Shown here: positions 17,925 through 26,635 of the stretch, in pieces
How positions within the stretch are numbered: the first letter of the stretch is position 1
How the letters are laid out: the number at the start of each line of letters is the position of its first letter
Translations under genes and position numbers: made by a program
Source: Gemmatales bacterium
GTDB lineage: Bacteria; Planctomycetota; Planctomycetia; Gemmatales; Gemmataceae
Reading direction: 5' to 3'
Length of the DNA stretch: 64,000 nt
Assembly: GCA_026004675.1 (NCBI GenBank)
Contig: BPJP01000009.1
Coordinates: 155,294 to 219,293 of the forward strand
Notes under the pieces: generated by a model
Told to the model about the DNA's origin: nothing
Seen by the model: the letters and a program-made list of their open reading frames with translations, nothing else
Databases searched by the model: none

Positions 17925-18802
17925 TGGGCTTTTCCGCTTTAGAAGCCAATGCCTGTCGGCATCTTGTCGAGTTGGCCTTAGAAGAAGACGTTGGCCCTGG
18001 AGACGTCACGACGGAATCGCTGGTGGCCGCCAATAAACGCGGCCAGGCTCGCTATGTTGTGCGCACAGCGGGAGTCGTTTGTGGCCTGCCTGCCGCCGCG
18101 ATGGTGTTTGAACGGCTCGACACCAACGTTGCCTTCACTCCCCTGAAAGCAGACGGCGACCGTGTCGAAGCCGGTGACACGATCGCTCGCGTAGATGGAC
18201 CGCTGCGTTCAATCCTGACCGGTGAGCGCATCAGTCTCAATTTTCTGCAACGTCTAAGTGGCGTCGCCAGCTTGACCCGGCGTTTCGTCGACGCGGTGGG
18301 TGATCTGCCTTGCAAAATACTGGACACCCGCAAGACCCTGCCGGGCTGGCGCTTACTAGAGAAATATGCCGTCCGCGCTGGTGGCGGCCAAAACCATCGG
18401 CTCGGACTGTACGACGCCGTTCTTATCAAAGATAACCACTTGGCCATCCTGGAAAAAACGGGCAACGTCATATGGAACGCTGTCGCTCAGGTCCGGAAGC
18501 GTTTGAGCCGACCGTTGCCCGTGGAAGTGGAAGTCGATTCGCTGGCGCAACTGGAAGCGGCCCTGGTTGCGAAACCGGAACGCATTCTTTTGGACAACAT
18601 GTCAGTAGACGAGATTCGGCAAGCGGTGGAGCGGCGGAACCAGATCGCGCCGGAGGTGCTACTTGAAGCCTCGGGAGGAATCGCAATCGAATCCGTTCGT
18701 GCGCTGGCGGAAACGGGTGTCGACTGGATCAGCGTCGGGGCGCTGACCCATTCGGCGCCGGCACTGGATATAGGTTTAGACGACATTCGTGAAACCCACT
18801 AA
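17924..18802 (+). CDS. nadC: nicotinate-nucleotide pyrophosphorylase (carboxylating)
   Basis: A 292-residue protein. EDVGPGDVTTE at the N-terminus, LTGERISLNFLQRLSGVAS, ILDTRKTLPGWRLLEKYAVRAGGG and HRLGLYDAVLIKDNH are quinolinate phosphoribosyltransferase signatures, including the quinolinate-binding Arg and Lys residues. EASGGI and SVGALTHSAPALDIGLD complete the barrel. It converts quinolinate and PRPP to nicotinate mononucleotide in NAD synthesis. The ATG shares one base with the purQ stop codon. The pairing with purQ is operonic rather than pathway-based. Confidence 0.96.
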   Translation: MGFSALEANACRHLVELALEEDVGPGDVTTESLVAANKRGQARYVVRTAGVVCGLPAAAMVFERLDTNVAFTPLKADGDRVEAGDTIARVDGPLRSILTGERISLNFLQRLSGVASLTRRFVDAVGDLPCKILDTRKTLPGWRLLEKYAVRAGGGQNHRLGLYDAVLIKDNHLAILEKTGNVIWNAVAQVRKRLSRPLPVEVEVDSLAQLEAALVAKPERILLDNMSVDEIRQAVERRNQIAPEVLLEASGGIAIESVRALAETGVDWISVGALTHSAPALDIGLDDIRETH

Positions 18803-18849
18803 GTTTTTTGAGCGTCGAGGCGCTCCTGTCGTTTTCATTTATCGTGACG

Positions 18850-20574
18850 ATGCATGCCACTGGCGAGATGAAAGCTGATCCGCCACTGCGAGCGAGCCAA
18901 CCTGCCCTGTTTCACTGGTTGCGTGGCCGATTGTTGCGTAACAGTGTTGCGGTTGTCCTGGAGAATTCGTTCATCCGCGTCATCGGCATCGGCGTGCTCA
19001 GCCTGCTGATTTGGGGGTTCGTCTTCGCTATTAGCGTCGAAGGGTTCGCATTTCTCGCCAGGCAGCGTGTGCCTTTGACCGGCGCTATCGTTTCGGTGCT
19101 GTTCGATTTCATGTTTTTGGTGTTCTTCGTGATGCTGATTTTTTCCAACGGCATCATTCTTTACAGCAGTCTATTTTCGTCTGCAGAGACCACTTTTTTG
19201 CTTACCACGCCTGCGAGGGCGGATCAGATTTTCGCCTACAAGTTCGAGGGGGCGTTAGGTTTCAGCAGTTACGCCTTCGTTCTATTAGGCAGTCCGGTGC
19301 TGATCGCGCATGGGCTGGCGGTAGGAGTCGACTGGCACTTTTACGTTTTACTGGTGATGTTTATCAGCGGCTTCGTGCTTTTGCCTGGCTCGCTCGGAGC
19401 TTTGGCATGCCTGCTTTTGGTCAAGTTTTTGCCGCGGAGACGCAAGCAGTTTTTGGTCCTCGTTCTGACCGCGCTCGTGGCGACGGCCGCAATCTGGTTG
19501 TATCTGAAGTGGCCGCGAGGCTGGTGGTATCGGGCAACGAATACCGACTTTGTCGAGAATCTGCTCGCCGATTTGACATTCGCTCGCGGCCCACTGGCCC
19601 CGAACCATTGGTTGACGCGCGGATTGCTGGCGAGTGCCCGGCGCGATTTGTCGACGACAACGTACAGCCTCGCTCTGATCTGGAGCAACGGTCTGGTTGT
19701 TTACCTGGCAGCTGCCTGGTGTGCCCGCCGCTGGTATCGTCGGGCTTATGACGAATTGGCTGGCAGCGCCCTGTTCCAACGCCGACGCCGACTTTATTGG
19801 CTCGACCACCTCCTCAGCGGCACTCTGCGTTTTCTGGATCCGCAGACACGTCTACTGGTAGTCAAAGATTTCCGGACCTTCCGGCGCGATCCTGCCCAGT
19901 GGGCGCAGATTCTGATCTTCGCTCTCCTGGTCGTGTTGCTGTTTACGAACATGCACCGCTTTTACCAGAGCGACCTGGGTAAACTGTATCAAAATGCGGT
20001 GAGCATCATCTACCTGACGGCAACATCGCTGTTGTTATGTGCCTATACCGGACGTTTCGTCTTCCCCATGCTTAGCCTGGAGGGGAAGAAATTCTGGATT
20101 CTTGGTTTGTTGCCGATGCAACGCGAGCGGCTGATCTGGGGCAAATTCGCTTTCGCCGCCACTGGAGGACTGCTCATATCCGAATTTCTCATTCTGTTCG
20201 GCGATTGGATGCTGAACATGCCGGTTCATATCCTCTTGGTTCACGGGTCGGCCATGACTTGGATCGTGTTAGGTTTGAGCGGGCTTAGCGTCGGACTCGG
20301 CGCTTGCATGCCCAATTTTGGCGAAACCGATCCTTCGAAAATCGCGGTCGGCTTCGGCGGCACGATGAATCTGGTCGCTTGTCTCATTTTCCTTGTCGTT
20401 GAAATCCTGTTGTCGGTACTCCCCTGGCATTTGCAGTTGGCCTACGCTGAGACATTCGCGTCATGGAATTTGCTGGTGTTGGCGAGCACTGCCGTCGGCA
20501 TCGTGCTTGCCGGCGCAGCGGTCATTATTCCTCTCCGGTTAGGCTGCCGGGCACTCCGGAAAGTCGAATTCTGA
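18850..20574 (+). CDS. ABC exporter-type multi-spanning permease
   Basis: A polytopic protein of about 574 residues with an estimated 10-12 membrane segments (VIGIGVLSLLIWGFVFAISV, FMFLVFFVMLIFSNGIILY, VLVLTALVATAAIWLYL and others). SSAETTFLLTTPARADQIFAYKF and LEGKKFWILGLLPM resemble the putative ABC exporter permease family found in Firmicutes and planctomycetes. The open frame extends to a TTG at 18808; in-frame ATGs at 18850 and 18868 are better candidates. An ABC ATPase gene lies 138 bases downstream on the same strand and may be its partner, though that ATPase looks more like an importer type. Confidence 0.75.
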   Translation: MHATGEMKADPPLRASQPALFHWLRGRLLRNSVAVVLENSFIRVIGIGVLSLLIWGFVFAISVEGFAFLARQRVPLTGAIVSVLFDFMFLVFFVMLIFSNGIILYSSLFSSAETTFLLTTPARADQIFAYKFEGALGFSSYAFVLLGSPVLIAHGLAVGVDWHFYVLLVMFISGFVLLPGSLGALACLLLVKFLPRRRKQFLVLVLTALVATAAIWLYLKWPRGWWYRATNTDFVENLLADLTFARGPLAPNHWLTRGLLASARRDLSTTTYSLALIWSNGLVVYLAAAWCARRWYRRAYDELAGSALFQRRRRLYWLDHLLSGTLRFLDPQTRLLVVKDFRTFRRDPAQWAQILIFALLVVLLFTNMHRFYQSDLGKLYQNAVSIIYLTATSLLLCAYTGRFVFPMLSLEGKKFWILGLLPMQRERLIWGKFAFAATGGLLISEFLILFGDWMLNMPVHILLVHGSAMTWIVLGLSGLSVGLGACMPNFGETDPSKIAVGFGGTMNLVACLIFLVVEILLSVLPWHLQLAYAETFASWNLLVLASTAVGIVLAGAAVIIPLRLGCRALRKVEF

Positions 20575-20712
20575 CGACGCCATTCGCTGACGTTCACGAC
20601 CTTGGCAGCAAGGAAACGCCCGGCTTTTTGCGGCAGATCAGGGCATTTTTGCTTACAATATGTCGAAGATGTTGAAGGTTCCGCGTCGTACTCTCTGCTA
20701 ACTCGCCGCTGT

Positions 20713-21435
20713 ATGATCCAGGTCGAGCAACTCTGTGTCCGCTCCGGTATGTTTTCATTGGAGGATATTTCCTTCAAGGTTCAAACCGGAAACTATGCCG
20801 TTCTGATGGGAAAAACCGGGGCCGGCAAGACGACCATCCTGGAAGCGATCTGCGGTTTTCGGCCAGTTGTGAAAGGGTCGATTCGTTTGCTCGATCGGGA
20901 AGTTTCCGGTTTGGCGCCGTCCGATCGGGGGATCGGTTATGTGCCACAAGACCTGGCGTTGTTCCAAACGATGACGGTGCGAGAGCATCTTGCATTCGCC
21001 CAGAGGATTCGGCGGTGGAATCCCTTGGCGATCCAAAGACGGGTTGAAGAATTGGCCGAGCTGCTCGGCATCACAGGGCTGCTGGACAGAAAACCTGCCG
21101 GTTTAAGCGGTGGCGAGTCGCAAAGGGTGGCGTTGGGCCGTGCTCTAGCGTTCCATCCTCGTGTGCTGCTTTTGGATGAACCGCTTAGTGCTCTGGATGA
21201 GAACACCCGCGAGGACATGTACTCGCTGTTGCAATCGGTGCAAAAGCACACCGGCGTCACTGTATTGCATGTGACCCATAACCTGTCCGAAGCCCGAAAA
21301 TTGGCCGATCAATTGTTCCAATTGCTCGATGGAAAGATCATCGAACGTAAGGCGGACGACGCAGGAGCGGTCGGGGGTAACGGCTGGACGGCGCCTGTGC
21401 CAGAAGAGGAAAACAGTAAAGTGGCGGATCGTTAG
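20713..21435 (+). CDS. ABC transporter ATP-binding protein (ModC/PotA-like)
   Basis: A 240-residue protein with all ABC motifs: Walker A GKTGAGKT, a Q-loop (VPQDLALFQTMTVREHL), the signature LSGGESQRVALGRALA, Walker B VLLLDEPLSALD and the switch His in VLHVTHN. The RGIGYVPQDLALFQTMTV stretch is typical of the molybdate/polyamine/sulfate importer ATPases. It lacks the C-terminal TOBE regulatory domain. No periplasmic binding protein or classical permease is next to it; the upstream exporter-like permease is the only candidate partner. The start is the first ATG where homology begins. Confidence 0.88.
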   Translation: MIQVEQLCVRSGMFSLEDISFKVQTGNYAVLMGKTGAGKTTILEAICGFRPVVKGSIRLLDREVSGLAPSDRGIGYVPQDLALFQTMTVREHLAFAQRIRRWNPLAIQRRVEELAELLGITGLLDRKPAGLSGGESQRVALGRALAFHPRVLLLDEPLSALDENTREDMYSLLQSVQKHTGVTVLHVTHNLSEARKLADQLFQLLDGKIIERKADDAGAVGGNGWTAPVPEEENSKVADR

Positions 21436-21486
21436 GGCGGCGAGTGGGTTTTGCAGGTGTCTTTTGCCGAGATCGTTGAGGACGGA

Positions 21487-21951
21487 ATGAACTGGTTGTA
21501 CTTGCTGCCGATCCCGCTTTTGGCGATCTTGTTTTTGGCGTGGCGGCCACTACGCTTGTTCGGAAGGGAAGTCCAGTTTGAGCGAGCGCGGGAATTGTTT
21601 CGACTGCAGCGCGAGCAACTCGAGAAGAACTTTTTGCAGGCAGCATCGACAAGTGGCAGGCCGCGCGGCCTGATCTGGAAGAACTGCGAATGGGATCGGC
21701 AAGTCGTGTTCGCTCGCGAACGCCAAAGCGGGAACCTGGCGGCCTTGATTGCCGTCACCATCCAATTCGAGGCAGTTCCCGGCAGTGATATGGAAGATGT
21801 GCCGGCAGTAGGGAATCTGCGTAACGCTTCGGCAGTTTTCTTTTTTCATCGCGGCCGGTGGCACACCGTAGGCAAAGCCATCTTCAACATGAACCCAGAC
21901 GAGGCCATCGACCATTTCAAAAGCCAGTACGAGCGTGTCGGCGAATTATAG
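21487..21951 (+). CDS. hypothetical membrane-anchored protein
   Basis: A 154-residue protein starting at an ATG at 21487 just behind GAGGACGGA. It opens with one membrane segment (MNWLYLLPIPLLAILFLAW), then a basic helix with coiled-coil potential (RELFRLQREQLEKNFLQAAS). A small soluble domain follows, rich in beta-type sequence (GLIWKNCEWDRQVVFARE ... LAALIAVTIQFEA ... ASAVFFFHRGRWHTVGKAIF). The single N-terminal anchor suggests a C-terminal domain on one face of the membrane. I do not recognise the family. It is in line with the ABC ATPase upstream and the glycosyltransferase downstream. Confidence 0.72.
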   Translation: MNWLYLLPIPLLAILFLAWRPLRLFGREVQFERARELFRLQREQLEKNFLQAASTSGRPRGLIWKNCEWDRQVVFARERQSGNLAALIAVTIQFEAVPGSDMEDVPAVGNLRNASAVFFFHRGRWHTVGKAIFNMNPDEAIDHFKSQYERVGEL

Positions 21952-22064
21952 CCGATACTGCTATCGCAACATCGGACAGCTTTTTTATAATTCGCGAAGC
22001 CTTGCAACTGCCGGAGCGGGATCGCACCGGCTTTTCTAAACTCACCAGATTGCATGGAAGGCTT

Positions 22065-23714
22065 ATGTTTCACGGATGGAACCATCGCGGCGGACACTAT
22101 CTTTTGCTCATTTTCACAGCCGGACTGTTGTTTATGCCCAACCTCGGTGGCCCGACTCTTTGGGACATCGACGAAGGCAACAATGCCGAAGCAGCACGTG
22201 AAATGCTGCGCTCGGCTAATTGGCGTGTGCCTACGTTCAATTACCAACTCCGTGTGGATAAGCCGGCGCTTTTGTACTGGTTTCAGATATTGGCCTATCG
22301 CCTGTTCGGCGTCGGCGAATTCGCCGCCCGGCTGCCGTCGGCCTTGGCTGGAATTCTGACGATTCTGCTGACTTATGAACTGGGCCGTCTGATGTTTGGC
22401 CCCGCTACCGGACTACTCGCTGGTGTGGTTCTCGCCAGCAGTATTCTTTTCTGTGCTTCGGCGCATTTTGCCAATCCCGACATGCTATTGGTCTGTTCCA
22501 TTGTCGCGGCCTTTCTGTTTTTCTGGCAAGGTTTCACGAACGAACGCTACGCTTTCGTCCGCGTGTCGTTGGCGATGGGGTTAGCGGTTTTAGCCAAAGG
22601 TCCAGTTGGTCTCGTGCTCCCCGCGGCCATCATCGTGGCATTTCTCTACTGGGTCGGTAAACTCAGGCTGCTGTGGAAACCTGGTCTGGTGGCTGGCGCC
22701 TTGGCGTTCGCCGCCGTTGCCGCACCGTGGTATATTTGGGTGGGAGTCGAAACCAAAGGTGCCTTTCTGCTGCAATTCTGGCAAAAACACAACGTCAATC
22801 GTTTTCTCGGTGCGATGGAAAACCACTCCGGACCCGTTTACTACTACTTCATTATTCTTCTCGTTGGTCTGGCTCCGTGGTCCGCGTTTCTGGCACCGAC
22901 GTCCTGGCATGCGATTCGGTCGATTCGGCCGATAGGAAGTGCCGAATCCGCTGCCGAGCCGTTCGTTGCCTTCCGCTTTCTCGTCTGTTGGTTTGCGATG
23001 TTCTTCATTTTCTTTACGATATCGCAAACGAAATTGCCCAATTACATTTTGCCACTGTACCCCGCCGCAGCGATCATGACGGCGCGTTTTCTCGTTCGCT
23101 GGCAGGAAGACAAAACCAACACGCCCGCCTGGCTGATGCCCCTGTGCTTCGGATGCGTCATCCTTAGCGGCATCCTCTTTATCGGTGGCGTTCTCATTGT
23201 CTCCGGCGGCTGGAAGCTCGGCATTCTGCGCGGCCAGACGTTTCCCGAGCTGACCAAGTGGGCGGTATGCGGCGTGATTCCGATTGCCGGCGGCATCCTG
23301 GCATGGTGGCTACACGGCCAACATCGCCAAAAGGCATTGGTCGTGCTGTCGGCCACTGCCGTCGTCTTCCTCGCACCACTGGCCGCCGGCGGCGGCGCCA
23401 GTTTGAATCGACATAAAGCACCGAAGTATCTGGCCGAAAGCATTCTGTCGGCACAGCGCGAAAAGGAAATACGGATCGGCTGTTTGTATTATTTCCAGCC
23501 CAGCCTGGTCTTCTATGCCCAACGCCAGGTTCAGGCGTTTGCCGATCCGGCCGCGGCCAACGAGTTCCTGCGCCTCCCCAGACAGGTCTTCCTCATTCTG
23601 CCAGCCTCCACCTGGGAGCGTTTCGAGAAACGACCGGATATACGCTATCGCTTCGTAGACCGTCGCCGCGATATGTATCGCAATATGGATGTCGTCCTCA
23701 TCACCAATCGTTGA
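22065..23714 (+). CDS. ArnT/PMT-type (GT39-like) membrane glycosyltransferase
   Basis: A 549-residue polytopic protein. The first extracytoplasmic loop has LWDIDEGNNAEAAREML, the conserved acidic Asp-Glu pair of GT-C enzymes such as ArnT, and RVDKPALLYWFQ follows as in the family. About ten membrane segments and a C-terminal soluble domain come next. The ATG at 22065 is preceded by GGAAGG with good spacing; the open frame extends 69 codons upstream but overlaps the preceding gene. The enzyme probably moves a sugar from a polyprenyl phosphate carrier to lipid or protein outside the membrane. Donor and acceptor are unknown. Confidence 0.88.
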   Translation: MFHGWNHRGGHYLLLIFTAGLLFMPNLGGPTLWDIDEGNNAEAAREMLRSANWRVPTFNYQLRVDKPALLYWFQILAYRLFGVGEFAARLPSALAGILTILLTYELGRLMFGPATGLLAGVVLASSILFCASAHFANPDMLLVCSIVAAFLFFWQGFTNERYAFVRVSLAMGLAVLAKGPVGLVLPAAIIVAFLYWVGKLRLLWKPGLVAGALAFAAVAAPWYIWVGVETKGAFLLQFWQKHNVNRFLGAMENHSGPVYYYFIILLVGLAPWSAFLAPTSWHAIRSIRPIGSAESAAEPFVAFRFLVCWFAMFFIFFTISQTKLPNYILPLYPAAAIMTARFLVRWQEDKTNTPAWLMPLCFGCVILSGILFIGGVLIVSGGWKLGILRGQTFPELTKWAVCGVIPIAGGILAWWLHGQHRQKALVVLSATAVVFLAPLAAGGGASLNRHKAPKYLAESILSAQREKEIRIGCLYYFQPSLVFYAQRQVQAFADPAAANEFLRLPRQVFLILPASTWERFEKRPDIRYRFVDRRRDMYRNMDVVLITNR

Positions 23715-23749
23715 GACGACCCAAGGCGGCTGGGCGCTGAGGAAACGGA

Positions 23750-24676
23750 TTACGCAGATTTCTTGAAGAGATCCAAGAACCGGTCTTCGTATTCACGGAA
23801 AACTTTGAGTCGATCCAAAACATTTTTCAATTCGTAGGCCTTCGAGCGGTCCTTTTCGGCTTCCTTGAAGAGCCTTTCGATTTCTGCTTCGTCCTCGGAG
23901 CTTAATTTCTTGGCTTCCGGCTCCGGCTGCGGTTCCTCATCTTCGGTGGATAGAGCTTCCCCCTGCAACGAACGCTCCACCTTTTCCATGAGGTCGACGA
24001 GCATGTTTTCCACGTTTTGCGCTTGTTCCTGAAGTTCGGTGAAGTCGAGGTCGATCCGCGCCATGGTCGTGAACACCTCGAGCACGGCCAGCGATGCCTT
24101 TGGAAAAGGCAGCTGCACGAACAAGTGAGGCATTTCACCCAACAAGCAAACACCTTTCATGCCCATTTCCGCGGCAGCTCCCAGCAGTACGCCATTGAGG
24201 CCGCTGATCGTGCTGTCCTCGAGAATCTCGAGGTCGAGGTTTTTCAACTCCTCAAGACTTTCCGGATCGGTCGCCGCCCCGAAAACCCGGCTGCTGCCGG
24301 TGGGGTGCATTTGCGTGGCCATCGCCGCAAAGGTGAAAATCCGCTCGACCCCAAGTTCCTTCGCATAATCAACCAGCCGCCGACAAAAAGCGTACTTGCC
24401 GGCTGGAGGCTGGGCCTCGCCGATGAAGACGACGATGTCATGGCGCCCGTTCGGATCGTTCCACAGGAAGAATCGGCTACGCGGCCGCCGACCTGGTTGG
24501 ATCAGCCCCCCTTTGACTTCCACGAAATCGACATCGAATAATTCGTTTGCGGACAATTCGGCGACCGCGTACATTCCCAGTTTCGACATCAAATAATAAC
24601 CGGCACTCAAGGCTACGTGCCCCATGCCGGGCCAAACAGCAACAAGCCACGGATGGTTGAGCTTTGCTTCCGGCAT
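23750..24676 (-). CDS. PAC2 family protein
   Basis: A 308-residue protein with the PAC2 core: LVAVWPGMGHVALSAGYYL at the start, FEV-like strands, DIVVFIGEAQPP, ERIFTFAAMATQMHPTGSSRVFG and MKGVCLLGEMPHLFVQLPFPKASLAVLEVF. The last 100 residues are a charged coiled coil with an acidic patch (EDEEPQPEPEAKKLSSEDEAE). The family is related to the proteasome assembly chaperone 2; bacterial members often accompany Pup-proteasome or unknown ATP-grasp genes, but none is adjacent. GGGAGG lies upstream of the ATG. It follows cimA on the same strand by 111 bases and may share its transcript. Confidence 0.88.
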   Translation of the reverse strand: MPEAKLNHPWLVAVWPGMGHVALSAGYYLMSKLGMYAVAELSANELFDVDFVEVKGGLIQPGRRPRSRFFLWNDPNGRHDIVVFIGEAQPPAGKYAFCRRLVDYAKELGVERIFTFAAMATQMHPTGSSRVFGAATDPESLEELKNLDLEILEDSTISGLNGVLLGAAAEMGMKGVCLLGEMPHLFVQLPFPKASLAVLEVFTTMARIDLDFTELQEQAQNVENMLVDLMEKVERSLQGEALSTEDEEPQPEPEAKKLSSEDEAEIERLFKEAEKDRSKAYELKNVLDRLKVFREYEDRFLDLFKKSA

Positions 24677-24787
24677 CTTTCTTTCCTCCCTTGTTCCAGC
24701 ATCTTCTCAGCAGCCAATCTATTCGCAAATTCTATGCCGACTGCTTCAAAAAAGAGCTGCTTCTGCCGGCATGCCCGAGCGCAAGCG

Positions 24788-26359
24788 CTATTTTCCAGTT
24801 TTCGTCTCATCCTTGAATAATTTATATTCGAAGCTATCAACCAGCGCCAGCCAACTGGCTTCGATGATGTTTTCGCTGACGCCCACTGTACCCCAGACAT
24901 CGTTGCGGTCCCGGCTTTCGATGACGACGCGCACCTTGGCGGCGGTACCCGCACGGGCATTGACAACGCGAACTTTGTAATCCACCAAGGCCATCTCAGC
25001 CAAACTCGGATAGACCTGCTGCAACGCCTTGCGTAAAGCGCCGTCCAGCGCGTTCACTGGCCCGTCGCCTTCGCTGACCGTATGGATGATTTCACCGTTG
25101 GCGCGCAGTTTGACCGTCGCTTCGGTGACTGGCAAACCGTCTTTGCCGGCTTCCACATTGACACGGTAGGCCAGTCGTTCGAATTTGGGTTGGTATTTGC
25201 CGGCCAGCTTTTTGACCAGCAGGTGGAAAGAAGCCTCGGCGGCTTCAAATTCGTAACCAGCGTGCTCCAAGTCCTGGATTTCGTTGAGGATTCGGTTCAT
25301 CAGGGTCGGGTCTTCGCTCAGGTCCAGCTCGGTCGTTTTGGCGAGAATGCTCGATTTGCCGGACAACTCGCTCAACAGGATTCGGCGTTGGTTGCCGACC
25401 GCTGCCGGGTCGATGTGTTCGTAGCTCGCCGTATTGCGAGCCACGCCATGAGCATGCATGCCTCCCTTGTGGGCGAAAGCACTGGCTCCCACAAAAGGCT
25501 GGTTCGAGCGGAAGTTCATATTGGCAATCTCGTAGACATAACGCGACACTTCGGTCAGGTGGGCCAGGCTGCCATTCCGCAACACTTCGTATCCCAACTT
25601 GAGGGATAGATTGGCAATGATACTGACCAAATCCGCATTGCCGCACCGCTCACCAATGCCGTTGATCGTTCCTTGCACGTGGACGCACCCCTTGGCCACT
25701 GCTGCCAGGGTATTGGCGACGGCCACATCGCAATCGTTGTGGCAGTGGATGCCCAAGGCTCCGTCCACCTGGCGTCGCACGCGCTCCACGACCGACCCGA
25801 CTTCATCCGGCAACGTGCCTCCATTGGTATCGCAAAGAATGATGCAGTCGGCACCTGCTTCGCGGGCGGCTTGGATGGTTTTTATCGCGTACTCAGGATT
25901 ATGCCGGTAACCGTCGAAGAAATGCTCCGCGTCATAGTACACTTCCCGACCGGCTTGCTTGCAATGCCGAACCGAATCGGCAATCATCGCCAGGTTCTCA
26001 TCCAGGCTGGCCCCTAGTACGTCCCGTACGTGCAAGTCCCAAGTTTTGCCGACGATCGTAACGATGGGAGTTTCCGCTCCCAGAAGCGCTTTCAAGCAGG
26101 CGTCTTCTTCCGGTTTGGTATGCTTTTTCCGCGTCATTCCGAACGCGGCGACGCGGGCGTGCTTTAACGGCAAGTTGCGGACCTCCCGAAAATACTCCAT
26201 ATCTTTCGGGTTCGACAGCGGATAACCACCTTCGATGACATCCACGCCCAGTTGGTCCAGCCGTTCGGTGACCAGCAGTTTGTCCTGAAGGGAAAAGTGG
26301 ACGCCCTCCCCTTGCGAACCATCACGCAAGGTCGTGTCGTAAATCAGGATTCGTGTCAT
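24788..26359 (-). CDS. cimA: (R)-citramalate synthase
   Basis: A 523-residue protein of the HMGL/isopropylmalate synthase superfamily. ILIYDTTLRDGSQGEGVHFS and VDVIEGGYPLSNPKD open the TIM barrel; the metal-binding HCHNDCDVAVANTLAAV and GTINGIGERCGNADL follow. The C-terminus has the LeuA-type allosteric dimer domain with a citramalate-synthase-like sequence (AGYEFEAAEASFHLL). It makes citramalate from pyruvate and acetyl-CoA, the first step of threonine-independent isoleucine synthesis. I chose the ATG at 26359 (GGATGGA upstream); in-frame ATG 26365 and TTG 26374 are alternatives. An attenuator with an Ile-rich leader peptide lies immediately upstream. Confidence 0.93.
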   Translation of the reverse strand: MTRILIYDTTLRDGSQGEGVHFSLQDKLLVTERLDQLGVDVIEGGYPLSNPKDMEYFREVRNLPLKHARVAAFGMTRKKHTKPEEDACLKALLGAETPIVTIVGKTWDLHVRDVLGASLDENLAMIADSVRHCKQAGREVYYDAEHFFDGYRHNPEYAIKTIQAAREAGADCIILCDTNGGTLPDEVGSVVERVRRQVDGALGIHCHNDCDVAVANTLAAVAKGCVHVQGTINGIGERCGNADLVSIIANLSLKLGYEVLRNGSLAHLTEVSRYVYEIANMNFRSNQPFVGASAFAHKGGMHAHGVARNTASYEHIDPAAVGNQRRILLSELSGKSSILAKTTELDLSEDPTLMNRILNEIQDLEHAGYEFEAAEASFHLLVKKLAGKYQPKFERLAYRVNVEAGKDGLPVTEATVKLRANGEIIHTVSEGDGPVNALDGALRKALQQVYPSLAEMALVDYKVRVVNARAGTAAKVRVVIESRDRNDVWGTVGVSENIIEASWLALVDSFEYKLFKDETKTGK

Positions 26360-26372
26360 TTTCATTCCATCC

Positions 26373-26406
26373 AAAAGAAAAACCCTGAAGCCGATCAGCT
26401 CCAGGG
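26373..26406 (-). terminator. attenuator terminator hairpin upstream of cimA
   Basis: On the minus strand a 9-bp stem (CCCTGGAGC at 26406-26398 with GCTTCAGGG at 26391-26383, one G-T wobble) and a 6-base loop are followed by TTTTTCTTTT at 26382-26373. It ends only 13 bases before the chosen cimA start, so it cannot serve cimA downstream. Its position fits a conditional terminator governing cimA. Confidence 0.8.
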
Positions 26407-26520
26407 CTGTTGCGAACGTTCAGGAATACCCCGGAGTCACGTCTGACCATCGATGCCGATTATTTCAACCGTAAGGCGCACTCCCTGCGCCGCGGTAATG
26501 GAAATCGGCATCAACTCCGG
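26407..26520 (-). promoter_or_regulatory. cimA transcription-attenuation leader (segments 1 and 2, antiterminator)
   Basis: Three mutually exclusive pairings can be drawn by hand on the minus strand. CCGGAG at 26520-26515 can pair with CTCCGG at 26436-26431, and a nested 10-bp stem pairs 26512-26503 with 26461-26452. CTCCGGGG at 26436-26429 can instead pair over 8 bp with CCCTGGAG at 26406-26399, the 5' arm of the terminator. The leader-peptide Ile codons lie in the 3' arm of the 10-bp stem, and its stop codon abuts segment 2. A ribosome stalled at Ile would free segment 2 to block the terminator. This is inference from sequence alone. Confidence 0.7.
26437..26511 (-). CDS. putative isoleucine-rich leader peptide of cimA (24 residues)
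   Basis: A short ORF on the minus strand from an ATG at 26511 to a TGA at 26439-26437, beginning MPISITAAQG and containing E-I-I-G-I, so five of its 24 residues are Ile, three of them in the four consecutive codons ATA ATC GGC ATC (26463-26452). A GGAG sits upstream with a short 3-base spacer, which is a weakness. The product is the one expected to sense isoleucyl-tRNA for a citramalate synthase gene. It is too short for ordinary gene calling. Confidence 0.6.
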   Translation of the reverse strand: MPISITAAQGVRLTVEIIGIDGQT

Positions 26521-26635
26521 AACCGAAAACATCAAAACACTCCCATTCTTTTACCCTAGAGAGTTTAGTTCGCTGGCCATATCAACGTCAAGCACAATGA
26601 CGCATTTTCGCCAATCGGCCGTCATCGACCGGGCA

